From NCBI RefSeq assembly GCF_943734655.1, contig NC_071353.1, forward strand, positions 150,302,179 through 150,366,178: a stretch of DNA of 64,000 nucleotides, given 5' to 3'. The translations under genes and the position numbers were made by a program. Of this stretch, positions 21,901 through 34,772 are shown one piece after another. Under the pieces are notes generated by a model that was not told where the DNA came from, made no database searches, and worked only from the letters and a program-made list of their open reading frames with translations. Source of the stretch: Sabethes cyaneus (taxonomy: Eukaryota > Arthropoda > Insecta > Diptera > Culicidae). How positions within the stretch are numbered: the stretch's first letter is position 1; every line of letters begins with the position of its first letter.

Positions 21901-24215
21901 TTTCGGCTGGCCAAAATTAGACCGGGCACGATTTATGCCTCAATTGGTACATGGTCCATGTTCCCATCAATCTTGTCAACACACGCTCGCGCGCTCACAC
22001 CGAGCCCGAGAAGTGCGTGCAAGTGCGCAACAAAAAAACTGTTCCTCCGGAACAATTCTCGGCGTGATACTCGACTCGAAACGACTCGAAATTAGCGACA
22101 GGTCTGGTCCTGTTGCTGCCAAAAAAAAGAGTCAGACCAGCAAATGATGATGATGGTAGGCAATCCTCTCGGCGGGACGGACATCGCATCGGCAGCACGG
22201 ATTTCGAGGCAGCTAGACACTCGCCACATAGAGAAGTAGAGACGGCGGCGACGGCAACGGCGACGACGACGGTTTGATCTATGAGACAACCTTTTTGGTG
22301 GTAAACCCCAAATGGGTCGTAAAACTTGTGTCAAACTACCCCGGGCTTGTGTCGTGCTGCTGCTGCTGATGGTGTTTTGCAACACCGAAGCTGCGGCGAC
22401 TAACAACTGAACTGGCTGACTGACTGAATGACTGAGTGACTGACTGAGTGACTGACTGACTCTGGCCTGGCGTGAGTTTGGCGATGATGGCTGGTGATAC
22501 GTTCGTTTGTTTGGTTCGTTTGGTTGGTTGGTTAGTTGGCTGTGGTGCACATAAAATTCACTTGAAATTGCCTTTTAATGGATCGTAAATATTGCCGTTG
22601 TGTTCGACTAGCGATAAACATGCACACGGCGGCAGTCAGTGCTCCGCGGAGAGATTGAATTTCTGCGGACAACGCGAATGTGAATTTAGTCAGCATGCGG
22701 AAATTTTGCATTGAAATTTGTCCTCAACGAAAGCTTTAAACAAAACAAAAAAACAGTTAATATCCTTGTGATCTAATATTTAGCACATCGTAACGAAGTT
22801 CATCACCGGATTCAGTTTTTTTTTCGTCAGCCTCATAACCATAATCTGCTTAAATTTGGTCAGAAACCGGATCCAACAGATAGCAAACACTTCCCCTCGG
22901 CCGGCCGCCCAAGCAACCCAACCGACGAACGAACGAAAATACATCAACTGACAGTATCCGGCTCTTTTGTGCGCCACCCACAGCCCACCTCCTCCTCCTC
23001 GACCAACCACCCACCAACCGAGCCGAACCGAAACGGAACGGAACGGAACCGTTTCGGGGAAGGATTATTATTTGCAATTTTCGCCCCATAAAGTGGTGTG
23101 TCTGTCGGACGGAGTAGCAGCAGCGTAGGAAATGAAAAAATAAAACTCTGCACTTCTGGCCTGCCTGGCTGGCTGCCTGCCCGGAGGTAAAGGGCAGCGA
23201 AAGCAAGCGACCTAACGAGCAACGAGCGAGTGGCGGTAGCATCTGCTCGAGAGTTTCCCTTCCCGAACACAAAGTTTACAATCAATTGGACGACCGCAGG
23301 CAAGCTGCGCGGAAGGAGCACGACAGGGAGGAACTCGTAAGCGCACTACTAAAGCGCAACAAACATACAAAATCCCTTTTTTCCACTTCCGTTTCGGCAA
23401 GTGCGGTCGGAACGACCAGCTTGAACTCTACGGTTCCTCGGTTGATAAAAGGATATCGTCCCGAGCTACTACTACTAGCTAGTAGAGCTGGCTTGGCTGA
23501 CGTGGACTCTGCGGGTACCGCGCTCCACTCTATTATTATCGGCACTGTGTTTTTTTTTTGCGTTTTTCACTTCCCCGTGGCTTTTCACCCCGTTCTACCA
23601 CCCTCGTGACTCCTCGGACTGTGAACCGCGTCAAGCAAGCAATAGCACAATTTTACAGTATTTTCCTTCGGTTAGCTTTTTTTTCGTTTTCGCCCATTTG
23701 ACATTTTCACCATTGCTGCTGTTGCAAGGAAAGGCAAGGGAATTACTGTACGGCACGACCCCGTCGACGACGACGACGACGACGACGACATCGTTGTCGA
23801 CTGTCGTCGCTCTCGTCCTCGACGGACGGACGGAGGAGGCGGTTGGCGAGTAATAATTTTTATCGGTTGACATATTTTATATCCTTTTACAAACAGCGCA
23901 AGAGTTGCTCCTCTTGAGCTTGAGCTGAGAACAGAATCCACCCACACTTCCCCGGTCGCTCGTATCGGAGGAGCGAACTTTGTTCTCATAAATTATCGCC
24001 CGGGACTTCGCTCCCGGGTTTGGCGCAGTGGAAAACCGGTGGGGGTAACTCCTTCCATTCCCCAGCATTTTTTCCCCCTTCATTTCGTATCGTTTGGGGT
24101 GGTAAATTTGTCAGCGTGGTCTTTTTCCAGCTGTTCGCACCCTCCCTCCCCGTATAGCTCGGCAGTACTGGGTGCAAGCAGCCAGTGCTGAGCCATTTCG
24201 GACGGAATGTTAGCA
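21901..24215. other. GC-richer island (candidate regulatory or untranslated sequence)
   Basis: CpG-containing mixed sequence with no degenerate repeat. Simple repeats include (CTGA)n at about 22,408-22,462 and (GAC)n at about 23,764-23,790. Frames of up to 152 residues on both strands overlap each other and have biased, simple composition, so I do not call genes. A single TTTGTCAGCG near 24,107 resembles the motif clustered at 10-13 kb. Confidence 0.4.
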
Positions 24216-24580
24216 CTATTCAAACCCCGTTTTGTGTATTGGCCGTGGCCGAAATGGATAAGCTCTGGCTCTGGTGATGTGGATTATCGCAACTTGAGAT
24301 TCACTGTTTGAGCGTTTTGAGCGGTTATTGAAAATAATATACCAAACAGAGCACAACTGGATGAGTTCATCCAACGCCACGAAAGCGGCTGAGGTCTCAC
24401 CCGCTATTCTGACGCATAATTTTGACGTATCCAGCGTCACACGAATCTGCGTCACTAGTTTCGTCGGAAAACCTTCTTCAAACATCATCTGCCACAGCTC
24501 ATTTCGTTTGACTGAATCATACGCCGCCTTAAAGTCCACAAACAGATAATGAGTCTGCAAATTGTACTCCCGGAACTTGT
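24216..24580 (-). mobile_element. non-LTR retrotransposon RT fragment
   Basis: The minus strand reads THYLFVDFKAAYDSVKRNEL, then LWQMMFEEGFPTKLV, IRVTLDTSKLCVRI and a broken FVALDEL. This is the first catalytic block of a non-LTR reverse transcriptase (VDFKAAYDSV). It is truncated on both sides. Confidence 0.88.
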
Positions 24581-24955
24581 CTTTTAAACACTGAGCTACC
24601 CTCCCGAAGGCCAGTTTCTATTCTTGTCTTTTTTTTCTTATCGACTTCCCGATCTAGAAATTGAAATTGATTAACTGAATATATTTATTTCGTTAAAACA
24701 ACGAGTTTTCGGAAATTGCAAAATTTTAATGGCCCGTTGATTTTATCCACCTATCATATCAATATGCACGATAAAATTAAATGCGCATATACTGCAAATG
24801 AACTAAGTTTGCTCAAAATTTATTAATTATCCTATGGGATATTTTATTACGGTCGCTATAAACCAATTCAGAGTGAGTGAGCTGTATTTTGACTTGCTAT
24901 TTAAACTTTTATTTTGTTTAATTCCCCATTCACTCTAACTATCACTCATTTCATC
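24581..24955. other. AT-rich sequence, no recognised feature
   Basis: No coding or repeat structure could be supported. Confidence 0.4.
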
Positions 24956-26042
24956 TACTCGTCTCTTTGCCGAAAAATGAAAACAACAGGCAAACACAAA
25001 ACACAAAAAGACAACACAAAAACTACCGAAATACAACATAGAGACGGTAAAAAATCAATAAAATGAGGATAAAAAACTGCGAAAAAACGCTTAAACGACG
25101 GTGAAATCTGAAGGGGAAGAGAGATAAAGACGATGGAAAATGACAAAAACCGACAAAAAGAAAACCTAAAGACAAAAACAAAATAAAAAGACGCCAAAAA
25201 GGGACAAAAATCGTTCGAAAAAAGAAAATGATGAAAAATGTTGCAAAAAAAAACGATAAAAGAAAGCAAAACAGTAATATCAAAAAACAGAAAGACAGCA
25301 AAGAATGACTAAAGTGGCAAATTAATATAAGTTAAAAGCCAAAAAAATGTTAAAAAAACAAAACAACAACAAAAAAAGCCAAAAAGCCACCAAAAACAGC
25401 TATAACTGACAAAAACAATACGGAAAACCACGAAAAGACAACTAAGACGGTAAAAAGAAGCTAATAAACGTCGAATAAGCGAAAAAAATAGTTTAAAAAC
25501 GGACAAAAAAATGACAAACAGTGGACGTAAAAACGATAGAAGAAAACTAAACGGTAACTAAAAAAGAAGAAGAAAGATGAAATAAAAAAATCGTCAAGTT
25601 TTATGACGAGAACATAAAAAAAGGAGGCCGAAACGACGAGGAACACAATGAAAAGCTGACAGAAACTCGATGAATAGACACTAAATTGGCAGTAAAACAG
25701 CCAATAAAAACGGTAAAAAGAATTTGAAAACACTAAATAGCAACAAAAATGTTTTTAAAAACGGAAAAAAGACACAAAGACGTCAAAAAGAGGACGAAAT
25801 AACAATAAAAAAAACTATACATCAATCATCTATCCACTTCCTAATCATTTTCTGTTTCTAATTGTTACGTTGTTGGGAACTTCCAGCATTTTATCTATTT
25901 GTCTCATTGTCGAAAGCTGAAAAACGATAGGCTAAGGCAAAACACATAAAGAAGACGTAAAAATAACGAACATACGATAAGGATACACGAAAATCTACAA
26001 AATAAGGACGAAAAAACAGCAAACAGACGAAAAAACAAGGAT
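24956..26042. repeat. A-rich degenerate GACAAAAA/GACGAAAAA tract
   Basis: Repeats of AAAAACGACAAAAAG-like phrases, distinct from the purine-rich tracts because C is regularly present in GAC and CAAAAA. A more mixed join at 25,815-25,925 is followed by a restart (CGAAAGCTGAAAAACGATAG) resembling the start at 24,970. Confidence 0.85.
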
Positions 26043-26050
26043 GATAAAAG

Positions 26051-26435
26051 CAGGGATGGTCCGATCACTTTGACTCAATTTCGATTCATTTGTCCGTGCT
26101 GCCTCAGCCGAGCAAAATTTGACAAAGTTATGTATGGGACATTTGGAGAACTAGTCATTAACTCAAACTTTGCTGAATAAAGTTTTGCTATATCTTCTGT
26201 AGTTACGAAGCTACAATGCTAGTACCTCATTAGTAACTAAATGAACGTTCACTTAGTTACTAATGAGCAGCTACTAGCATTGTGGCACCGTAACTGCAAA
26301 AGATACAGCAAAATTTCATTCGACAAAGTTGTAGATAATAAATTGTTCCACAAACGTTCCATACATAACTTTGTCAAATTTTGCTCGGCTGAGGCGGGTA
26401 CTGACAAATGAATCAAAATGATCGGACCGTCCCTG
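26051..26435. mobile_element. hAT-like foldback element with 8-bp target duplication
   Basis: It starts CAGGGATGGTCCGATCA and ends with its near-perfect complement TGATCGGACCGTCCCTG. The inverted arms extend through most of the 385 bases (for example GCCGAGCAAAATTTGACAAA against its complement near 26,377). It is flanked by perfect GATAAAAG duplications (26,043-26,050 and 26,436-26,443). CAGGG ends and an 8-base duplication are typical of hAT transposons. It carries no transposase, so it is non-autonomous. It sits inside the A-rich tract, so it is younger than that tract. Confidence 0.93.
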
Positions 26436-26443
26436 GATAAAAG

Positions 26444-27440
26444 TGCAAAAAGACGGCGAAAATTAATGAAAACAAAACTAAAACTCCAAAAAAACTGTCA
26501 AAAAGTTACGAAACAGGTTTGAACAGATAAAAAACTGACGAAAAGATGACAAAAAGGTTACAAAAAGACGATAAAAGAAAGCTGAAAAAATTAAAAAACC
26601 ACAAAACGACAACAAAAACGGCAAAAAGAAGCTGATGAACACTGAAAAAGTGGCAAGAAATGTATTGAAAACAACAATAGAAAGTTAAACAGCAAACAAA
26701 CAAAATTGAAAAAGCTGCAAAACTGACAAAAATAATACGAATAGCTAACGATAGACGACCAAAAACGGTAAAGAGAACTTGAAATCGCCAAAAAAAGCGA
26801 CAAAAATGTTTTCAAAAAGGCGATGATGATGAGATGACGAAAAAGTAAGGAAAAGCAACGATAGCGCGAATTCAAATTAATCCGGCACCTTTTGCCATGA
26901 AAACCTAACAAAAAGAACATGGAAAGATGAGGAAAGAAGGGGGTTAAAAATGCGAACTACGAGAAATTCGATGAAAAAACAATTAAAATACGACGCAGGT
27001 CCAATAAAAATTCAATCAAAATACGATGAACAGGACAGCAAAACAGTGAAAAACTGTAAAACACCAAAGAGCTACAATAATGTTTTTAAAAAAGGCAAAG
27101 AAACACAAAGACGTCAAAAGAGGACGAAAAAACATCAAAAGAAAGCCCACAGCAAACAAAAGAATAAAAAAGCGGCGAAAAATTACTAATTCAATACGAA
27201 AATCCAAGAAAAAGACGACAACAACGGGTGAAAGAAATTGAAAAATGCCAGAAAAGTGTCAAAAAATGTTGAAAACGATAAATAAAAGCAACGAAAAGGC
27301 GCTAAAAAGACAACAAACAGCAAAAACAAAAAACACAACAAACGGCAAAAATGACAAAAATAATATGATAAGCCAAACAACCGACAAAAAGGTACTAACA
27401 GAAGTTGAAAAAGCTAAAAAAAAAAGTATTTTCAAGAAAG
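26444..27440. repeat. A-rich degenerate GACAAAAA tract (continuation)
   Basis: Same phrase structure as 24,956-26,042, resumed after the hAT-like insertion. Lysine/threonine-rich frames here are composition artefacts. Confidence 0.85.
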
Positions 27441-27444
27441 GCAA

Positions 27445-27560
27445 AAAGCCACAGCTCATTTCGTTTGACTGAATCGTACGCCGCCTCAAAATTCGCAAAC
27501 AATTGATGAGTCAGCAAGTTGTACTCCAGGAACTTGTCTAGCCTGTCCGACCTGAATTGT
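27445..27560 (-). mobile_element. short non-LTR RT fragment
   Basis: The minus strand reads a broken FLEYNLLTHQL and then FEAAYDSVKRNEL, the same block as at 24.5 kb. The fragment is cut off where the A-rich tract begins. Confidence 0.8.
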
Positions 27561-27799
27561 AAACATTCTATTTATTATTTTTATTTTATTATAGTCACTT
27601 CAATAACCTGGGAGGGTCATTCGTGACTTTTGCTGGATTGGAATTTAAATCCGGGTCCTCGGCGTTTGCTCTCGTCCAAACTAGCACACGAAACGGCACA
27701 TGATAATAAGCTAACATTCTCTTACGTGCAGTGATTATAGTCACGCAAAATATCATAGTATAGCAATGACAAGCATTTGCCGCTTTTTACTCACAGTTC

Positions 27800-27977
27800 C
27801 AATTGGACTGCCGCGCAGTCGTCGTTTGTTCTAATCCCGGCTGGGCGGTGCTGCTAGAATCAGTAGGATTGCTGCACCAGCTCCGTTATTGTCCTGTACT
27901 CTAACATCCGGCTGCGAAGTCTGTCGATGAAGAAGGGTAATGTTAGCTAAAGATGGTTATACCCAAGGCTTTGCTTC
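27800..27977 (+). mobile_element. tRNA-derived SINE, mainly 3' part (copy 3)
   Basis: It has CAGTCGTCGTTTGTTCTAATC (a decayed B box), then GGCTGGGCGGTGCT, CAGTAGGATTGCTGCACCAG, GTCCTGTACTCTAACATCCG and GCTGCGAAGTCTGTCGATGA, in the same order as copy 2. The head before the B box is poorly conserved. Confidence 0.8.
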
Positions 27978-29690
27978 TAGTTGGAATAGGTTGGACAAGC
28001 GATAAAGAATTGATGCGATTTTCACCTAGCATTTACAAATTGAAAATTGTTTCATTTTTCTACGATTTTCTACGGTTGATCACTACTCTTAGAATCTGCT
28101 AAGAATAGATGCAGCAGAGTTCGGTTTCAATTGTAGGATCCTTCTTATTATTATACCGTATTATTTGAGGAAAGGCTGTAGGCGCGAAAAACGAAAAGGC
28201 GACTATACAGTCGATATACAAATGGATAAAATCGACAGAAAACAAAGGAACGTGTAGTTTGACAAAGCAGGACATCAACCTGTTCGAACCTCAGACGAAA
28301 TAAACATCCATGACTTGTTGGGATGAGTAAACTCTTTCATTTCATTTGCTATAAACGACATAAACAACATTGCAGTAAATAGATGCTGTATAAAGTTGTC
28401 ATTGCTGCCAAGGTGATCGCTTGTTTCGAAAAGATTCAAGATACAAGATACAGCTTCCGGAAAAGTCTTACATGCGAAGTTCACCAATGAGCATAATGGC
28501 TCGCTTCGTCCTAAAACCGCTTCTCACCACGAACGAGTTTCCTCCATTCGACTCCAGAGTACCGCATGGGAAGATACTGATAAAAAATAAAAGCCTTTCT
28601 TTGTCGAAAACTCTAAGCCACGAATCGCGACATAAGATCCCCAGAAACAATTCAATCACAGGAAAGCTACACAAATTGACAATGTTCCATTTTACGCATT
28701 GCCATGCGTTATTATCTTGCCCCCTATATATTTTTCCTTCCTACTGAACTCTGTATTTACCAACAATGAGGCATCTTTTCCATTGACAAATTATGACTTG
28801 TTCCACTTCTTGGTTCTAGAAACGAGATTGGTGATATAAAGTAGTAAGGAAAAAATCATACACACCCTCCCCCTTTGTGTTAAACTCTGCTTTATCAGTC
28901 CGAGCTCGTTTTAAAAATCCACTGGTTCGAGGTGCGTAAGGGTTAAAAACACCGAAACCAAAGCACGGACAATAAGTAGTTTACTCACTCTATAACGAAC
29001 ATTACAAAAAGAACGAAGTGCGGAATATAGAAAAAAAAACACCCAAATGATATTACAATAGCTCAATATGCTGGTCGCAGTGGTAATGTCCACACAGAAA
29101 AAAAGTTAAAAAAAGGGAAGGAAGCTCTAATATTCGATTTATGCAATACGGCTAAATTGATGCAATATACTGCTGATCCTTTACCGTTTCTAGTGCAGAT
29201 GAAATGAACTCAGCGCTGCTAACCTGAAACCAATGTTTCGAGCGAATCACTTGCGTTAACTTTCGTCATGTTCTCTCTACATTCATTCATTCTCGACAAT
29301 AACGAATGAAATCAAATGTGATTTATTCATTTATTTTGAACTACCGACAATGCCCCGCAGTTTCTAATAATTTCCTTCAGTCAGATTTTGGTTCATTTTA
29401 AAAAGCAGGCAGTTTACAAAATTAAACTTCGAGATCTGAAATATCAATCAAGGGCAAGAAAATTGACTGACAGCTCAGGCGAGCAATCATTCAGCACTGC
29501 CATTCATGAAGGAATTGTTTTGAAGGGTAGAAAACTGAGAAAGACAAACATTGTCAGCAGTTCAGTAGTCATGTCCATGGGCTGACAGATAAAAAAAATA
29601 CTACCAGCGCTGGATGCGTTTTATATTCACCTTCATGCACAGGGCTGCCCATTTTTTCGAGCACTAACCCAACACATTTTTCCAATGTAA
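27978..29690. other. AT-rich non-coding sequence with one dispersed repeat
   Basis: No gene. The segment 28,930-29,040 (AGGTGCGTAA, then TTACTCACTCTATAAC and GAAGTGCGGAATA) is related to 34,773-34,906. Overlapping frames at 28,421-28,747 are unremarkable. Confidence 0.45.
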
Positions 29691-31375
29691 TGTAATGTAA
29701 TGTACAATTCTTTTAAATTTTTTCTCTTTTGTACCAATTATGTCCAAATTTCGTCCTAGTTTTGTCACAATTTTTGCTCTATTCTTGTCCTAGTTCTAAC
29801 TTTTTTTTTGTTTCCAGAATTTGCTCCAATCTTGTATCAATTTCGTCCCGCTTACTTACTTCTTCCAGCAGGAAGACGGAGACCCGGAAGAAGAGAATTT
29901 CTCTTCAATGTACTCGCCTGCAAGTCGGCTTCAACCGACACACGCAAAGCGGGTTCAACCTGGTTGAACCATTATTTTTCGTTAATTGTGCCCTAAATCT
30001 GCCTTAAATAAACCTGAATTCTGTCCTAATAGTGTCCCATTTTCGCTCTGTTCTTGCATTATGTTTGCTCTAGGTTTGCTTCAATTTTGTCAAGATTTTT
30101 TTCCAATTTAGTTCTGGTTTTTCTCTAATTTTTTGCTAATTTTGCCCTAATTCTGTTCTAATTTTCATTTACATTACATGTCAACTTTGAGCTATCTTGT
30201 TCTAATTTGTCCCCAATCTTGGTATCCAATTGGTGCGTTATTGACAAAGAGACGGTTCAAAAACAAGACAGCTGACGAAGGAAGTATGAATGGTTCAAAT
30301 GAAGAAAAAGTGTTGTGTATCTTCATTATGAGAATTTTCGTAACAAAAACAGATGTACCTAGAAGGGCTGCGAGACAAAGAGGCCCCGAGTAAGATCGGG
30401 TAATGAGCTAGTCTGAAACGAGAATCATCCAAACTTGTTCTGATTTTGTGTTATTTAATTTGAATTTCGTCGCTATTTTGACTTTTATTTTTTCTTGATT
30501 TTACTTCCGTCTTAAGTTTGACTACCTTATGCTACTAGACGATAAATGGACAAACAAGCAAACCCTAATTTTACGTTTATTTTGTTTTGATTTTATCCCA
30601 ATAACAATAATCCCTATTGTTACCTACACTAGTTTTGTGCCAATACTTTGCTCAAATTTTTCACTAAATTTGTCTGTTTTTCTCCCGATTTCGATCTAAT
30701 TTTATTTCAAACCTTTCCTTATTTTTCTCCTGATTAGACCCCAAGGGCAAACTTATTTGCTGTAGTTTTATTATCACTTTTGTTGTAATTATGACCTAAT
30801 TTTGCCTTAATTTTTTCCTTTAATATTGCTCTGCTTATGCTGCTGCTGCTCTGTATTATTTTAGAACTAATTTTATCTACAATTTACATTAATTTTAGCT
30901 CATTTTGGATCTTAATTTTGTTTGGATTTTGTCCTGCTTTTCTTCTCATGCAGTGATGACACGAATTTGTCTAAAGTTTGTCCTAATTTGTGTCCCCAAT
31001 TGTTTTGCCCTAATTTTACTCCAGTTCTGTTCTTATTTTGCTTAAACTTTCGCTAGATTCGTTTAATTTTGTTCCCATTTTTCATTATCTGTCAAATCTG
31101 CACTAATTTTCACTCAATTCATATTCCAATTTTTTAGACACGAATGCACCGGAATGGTGTGAAGTGTCACGAATAAATAAACAAACAAATGTTCATGTTC
31201 CAATTTTGTCCCTTGCCTTGCTCCCAGTTTTTTTTTTGTTTTGTTGATCCTTATTCGTTCTGAATTTTTTATCATTTTTGTCCTAACTTTGTTTTATTTA
31301 TCTCCAGTTTTATTTTTAATTTTGACTGAAATATTTCCCAATTTTTCTCGGTATATAAACAGTAGTAAACTCTAA
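29691..31375. repeat. T-rich degenerate CTAATTTTGTCC tract
   Basis: Variants of TAATTTTGTCCTAATTTTG repeat with about 10-13-base spacing, a third class of degenerate repeat in the window. It begins beside AATGTAATGTAATGTAATG (29,682 onward). Confidence 0.85.
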
Positions 31376-31495
31376 ACTCGGCCGCACCGAAGTGTGTATG
31401 GCACGAGGAACAAGCGATGCTATCGTTATTTTGGCATTTCAACTCGTTGCATGTGTACTAGAAACCTGCTGTAAAAAACAATGTCAAGTGTCTTT
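31376..31495. other. non-coding junction
   Basis: Short mixed sequence between the T-rich and A-rich degenerate tracts. No recognised feature. Confidence 0.4.
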
Positions 31496-33625
31496 AGATT
31501 TTGGTCACCAACCAGTAAAGACAAAAAACGACGAAAAGGCGACTAAAAGGCTGCTGCAAGGCGACGTCAAGGCACGACCAAAGAAATACGATAATCAAAA
31601 TCGACAAAAAGATGTTGAAAACCCCAAAAAACCACAAAAAATGTTAAAAAAAGACGAAACAATAACCAACGAAAGCTTAAAAGCACCACAAAAATGGCGA
31701 AAACTGACGAAGAACAAAACGGGAAATCACAGAGACAACAAAAACGGTAAACAGAAGCTAGTAAACGCCGAAAAAGCGACAAAAATGATTTAAAAATAGA
31801 CAAAAATGACAATAAGTGGACTTAAAACGACAAAAGAATACTAAACAGCAACTAAAAAAGAAGAAAGAAGAAGAAGAAAGATTAAATAAAAAGATTGTCA
31901 TTTTTTTGACGAAAACATAGCAAAAAGAACGAGAAAAAAACAACCAACACACGATGAAAAGATGACAGAAATTCGATGAAAAGACACTAAAATAGCAATA
32001 AAACAGCCAACAAAAACGGTAAAAAGAATTTAAAAGCACCAAAAGCAACAAAAATGTTTTCCAAAAAGGCAGAGACACAAAGACGACAACAAAAAGAGGG
32101 CGATAAAACAACAAAACAAAGCAAAACAAAGTTAAAATGATGAAACCAATACGAAAATCCAAAAAAAGACGCTAGAAAAGTGACAGAAAACGTTGGAAAT
32201 AGACAAAAAAAATTGACAAAATAGCGATAAAAAGACGACGAAAAACGATTAAAGAACACTAAATTAGCAACCATAAGCCACAAAAAAAATGCGGAAAAAA
32301 TGACAACAATAAAACGAAGACGTCAAAAACGGTCAAAAAATGCTAAAACAAAAAGTTGAAAAATATTTGAAAGGCGACAAAAAATGCCAAAAAAGTGACA
32401 AAATGTTACGCAAAAAGAAGAATAGCACGATAAAAAATGACAAAACGAAAACAAAAAGAAAGACGACAAAAATCATGTTTTACGAGGAAAACACAACAAA
32501 ATGACAACGGAAAGTAGACGGGAAAACGAAGAAAAGGAGGTAGAAATACGAAATACGAGAAATTCGATCAACAATCAACGCGAAATGTGATTCAGCTTTT
32601 AAATAAATTCGATTCGAAAAGCCGGCAAAATGGCAATGGAAAAACACCAACCCAACAATCCGAAAAAACTACAAAAACGACAGAAAGACAATAAAAAAAA
32701 CCGGAAAAAAGCGTGACAATGCTAAAAAAACCGTGAAAAGAACGATGACAACAGAAGACGATAAAAACATGACTAAAATATTGTGAGAGATGTGGAAAGA
32801 ACGACAAAACACAGCAAGAAAACAACAGATTTTCCCTCCGTCAGACGTCTTTTTTTCACGGAAAGTTAACCCAGAGACGAGGAAAAGGCAACAAAGCAAG
32901 GACGAACAAACTCGAAGAAGAGAAATGACAAAGAAAAACAGAAGACTATTTAAAAAGTGAAAAAAATGCCAAAAAAAGACGATGAAAAGACGACAAGAAC
33001 GTTAAACAGATGTTGCAAAATGCGCAAAATCAAAAAAAATATCTTCATCTTTGACGACGAAAGCGAAAGAAAAAGATTCTTACAATCTATTACAAATTTA
33101 AAAAAAGACGAAGAAAAAAGATGGGGAAAGATACAAAATACGAGAAATTCGAACAAAAAATAACCAAAATACGATGAAAGGTTGACGAAAATATTATGAA
33201 AAGCCGACAAAAAGACGATGGAAAGACACCAAAACAGCAATAAAACAGTCAAAACACTATGAACTTGTCAAAAAGACATTGAAAAGCATTAAAAAAGATA
33301 AAGATGCTAGAACTAGCAAAAATAGAATAGAAAAAAAGTAGAAAAAATAGCAATAAGCTGATGAAAATATGACGACAATACGATGGGAAGACAACGAAAG
33401 AACGGCGAATAATCGAAACAAAGGACAGCAAACAGACAACGAAAACGGGACGAAGAGACAGCGACAGGACATTCCCTATATTTACCTTTCTGTTATTTTT
33501 GTTTTTCCTATACTTTTCCCTCCGGCCAAAGACCCTTTCTCAAAAGTTGAAGAATGCATGATTTGAAGTTGAAAAAAGACGACGAAAAGATGATGAGAAT
33601 GAGGGGACGAAAAAAAATGATGATA
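31496..33625. repeat. A-rich degenerate GACAAAAA/GACGAAAA tract
   Basis: Same class as 24,956-27,440, with phrases such as AAAAAGACGACGAAAAACG and ACCAAAACAGCAATAAAAC. The Lys-rich and Phe/Leu-rich frames on the two strands are artefacts of composition. Confidence 0.85.
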
Positions 33626-33860
33626 AAACTACACAAACGCTATCCAATCCGTTCTGAATTAGAAGAGTAATTAACGGTTAAAATTATTTTTTCGTGACGC
33701 TTGGCCTGGATCTAAGAGGTAGTTCTACGTCAATATAAGTAACTTTCTAAGCATAATTCATCGGTAATTGGAAAAGCACTAAAATCCCACTTGGGCAGTC
33801 AATTGTTTTGCACAGTTTGCCTATAATTTTTCCCCGTTCATCCTTATTTGACCGGTAATA

Positions 33861-34276
33861 AGGCCATTACAAATATTTTATCCTCGGGGGTCGGAAAAAA
33901 AACATGGATTTTAAGAATTTTTATTTAAGGTTTAAACGTGAAAACCAAATCTATTCTTGCTTATAATATATACGTTATTATTTTCTATGCAAAAATACAC
34001 GAAAAAAGACAAAAACGAAGGAAATTTTTTTTGGACCATTTTCGGAAATTCCATTGTTCGAATTTCCGTTTCTGTTTCGTGTTAGAAGCGTTAATTCAAT
34101 TCGGAGACTCATTTTTCGATTTTTTCAGACTGTACAGCCTACAAACAATTGATTTTATAAAAAGAAATATGACTCATATCCTACAAATTATTTTTTTGCC
34201 CCCCGATTTTTCAAGCCAATTTCCAAGGGGGAGGGGGGGGGTTGACAAAAACTTTAAATATGATTTGCAATGGCCT
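33861..34276. mobile_element. inverted-end repeat, candidate non-autonomous element
   Basis: AGGCCATTACAAATATTT (33,861) faces the complementary-type AAATATGATTTGCAATGGCCT (ending 34,276). Inside are G-rich (TCCTCGGGGGTCGG) and C-rich/G-rich (CCCCCCGATTTTTC) stretches. No coding potential. The target duplication is not clear. Confidence 0.55.
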
Positions 34277-34772
34277 AAGTCGATATACTTAAAAATGATA
34301 AAAGTGGTTGTCCAAAATTTGTTTTAATTTTCTCTAATTTATATCCCAATTTTGTGCTGTTCTGTCCTGATTTGGCCCCAATTAAGTACTAATTTAGTTT
34401 TTGTTTTGTCCTGATTTGTTTGTTTGTTTAAATTTTGTATTATTTTCATTTTAAGCCAAATTTATTTTATTCTAATTGTAACTTAGCCCAGTTTTGTACT
34501 AGTATTGTCCTAATTTTGTACTAATCTAGTTCGATTGTTGTCTAATTTTCCATTATCCATTTGCCCATAGCGCAAGATACATTTTAAAATCCTTCTGACT
34601 TTAATAACTTTTGTACTAATTGTGTCCAAATTTCGTCCTAGTTTTGTCCCAGTTTTATCTCTATTCTTGCCCTACGTTTTTTTATGTTTTGTCCAGAGTT
34701 TGCTCTAATTTTGGTTCTAATTTTGTCTTAATTTCGTCCAAATTTATACCTTTCATTCTGTGTTGATTTTGT
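34277..34772. repeat. T-rich degenerate TAATTTTGTCC tract
   Basis: Same class as 29,691-31,375. Confidence 0.8.

Noticed and set aside
26950..27472. Lys/Thr-rich open frames in the A-rich tracts (also 31,392-31,793 and 38,622-38,918)
   Set aside because: Composition artefacts of GACAAAAA or GAAAAACG repeats, with no conserved features.
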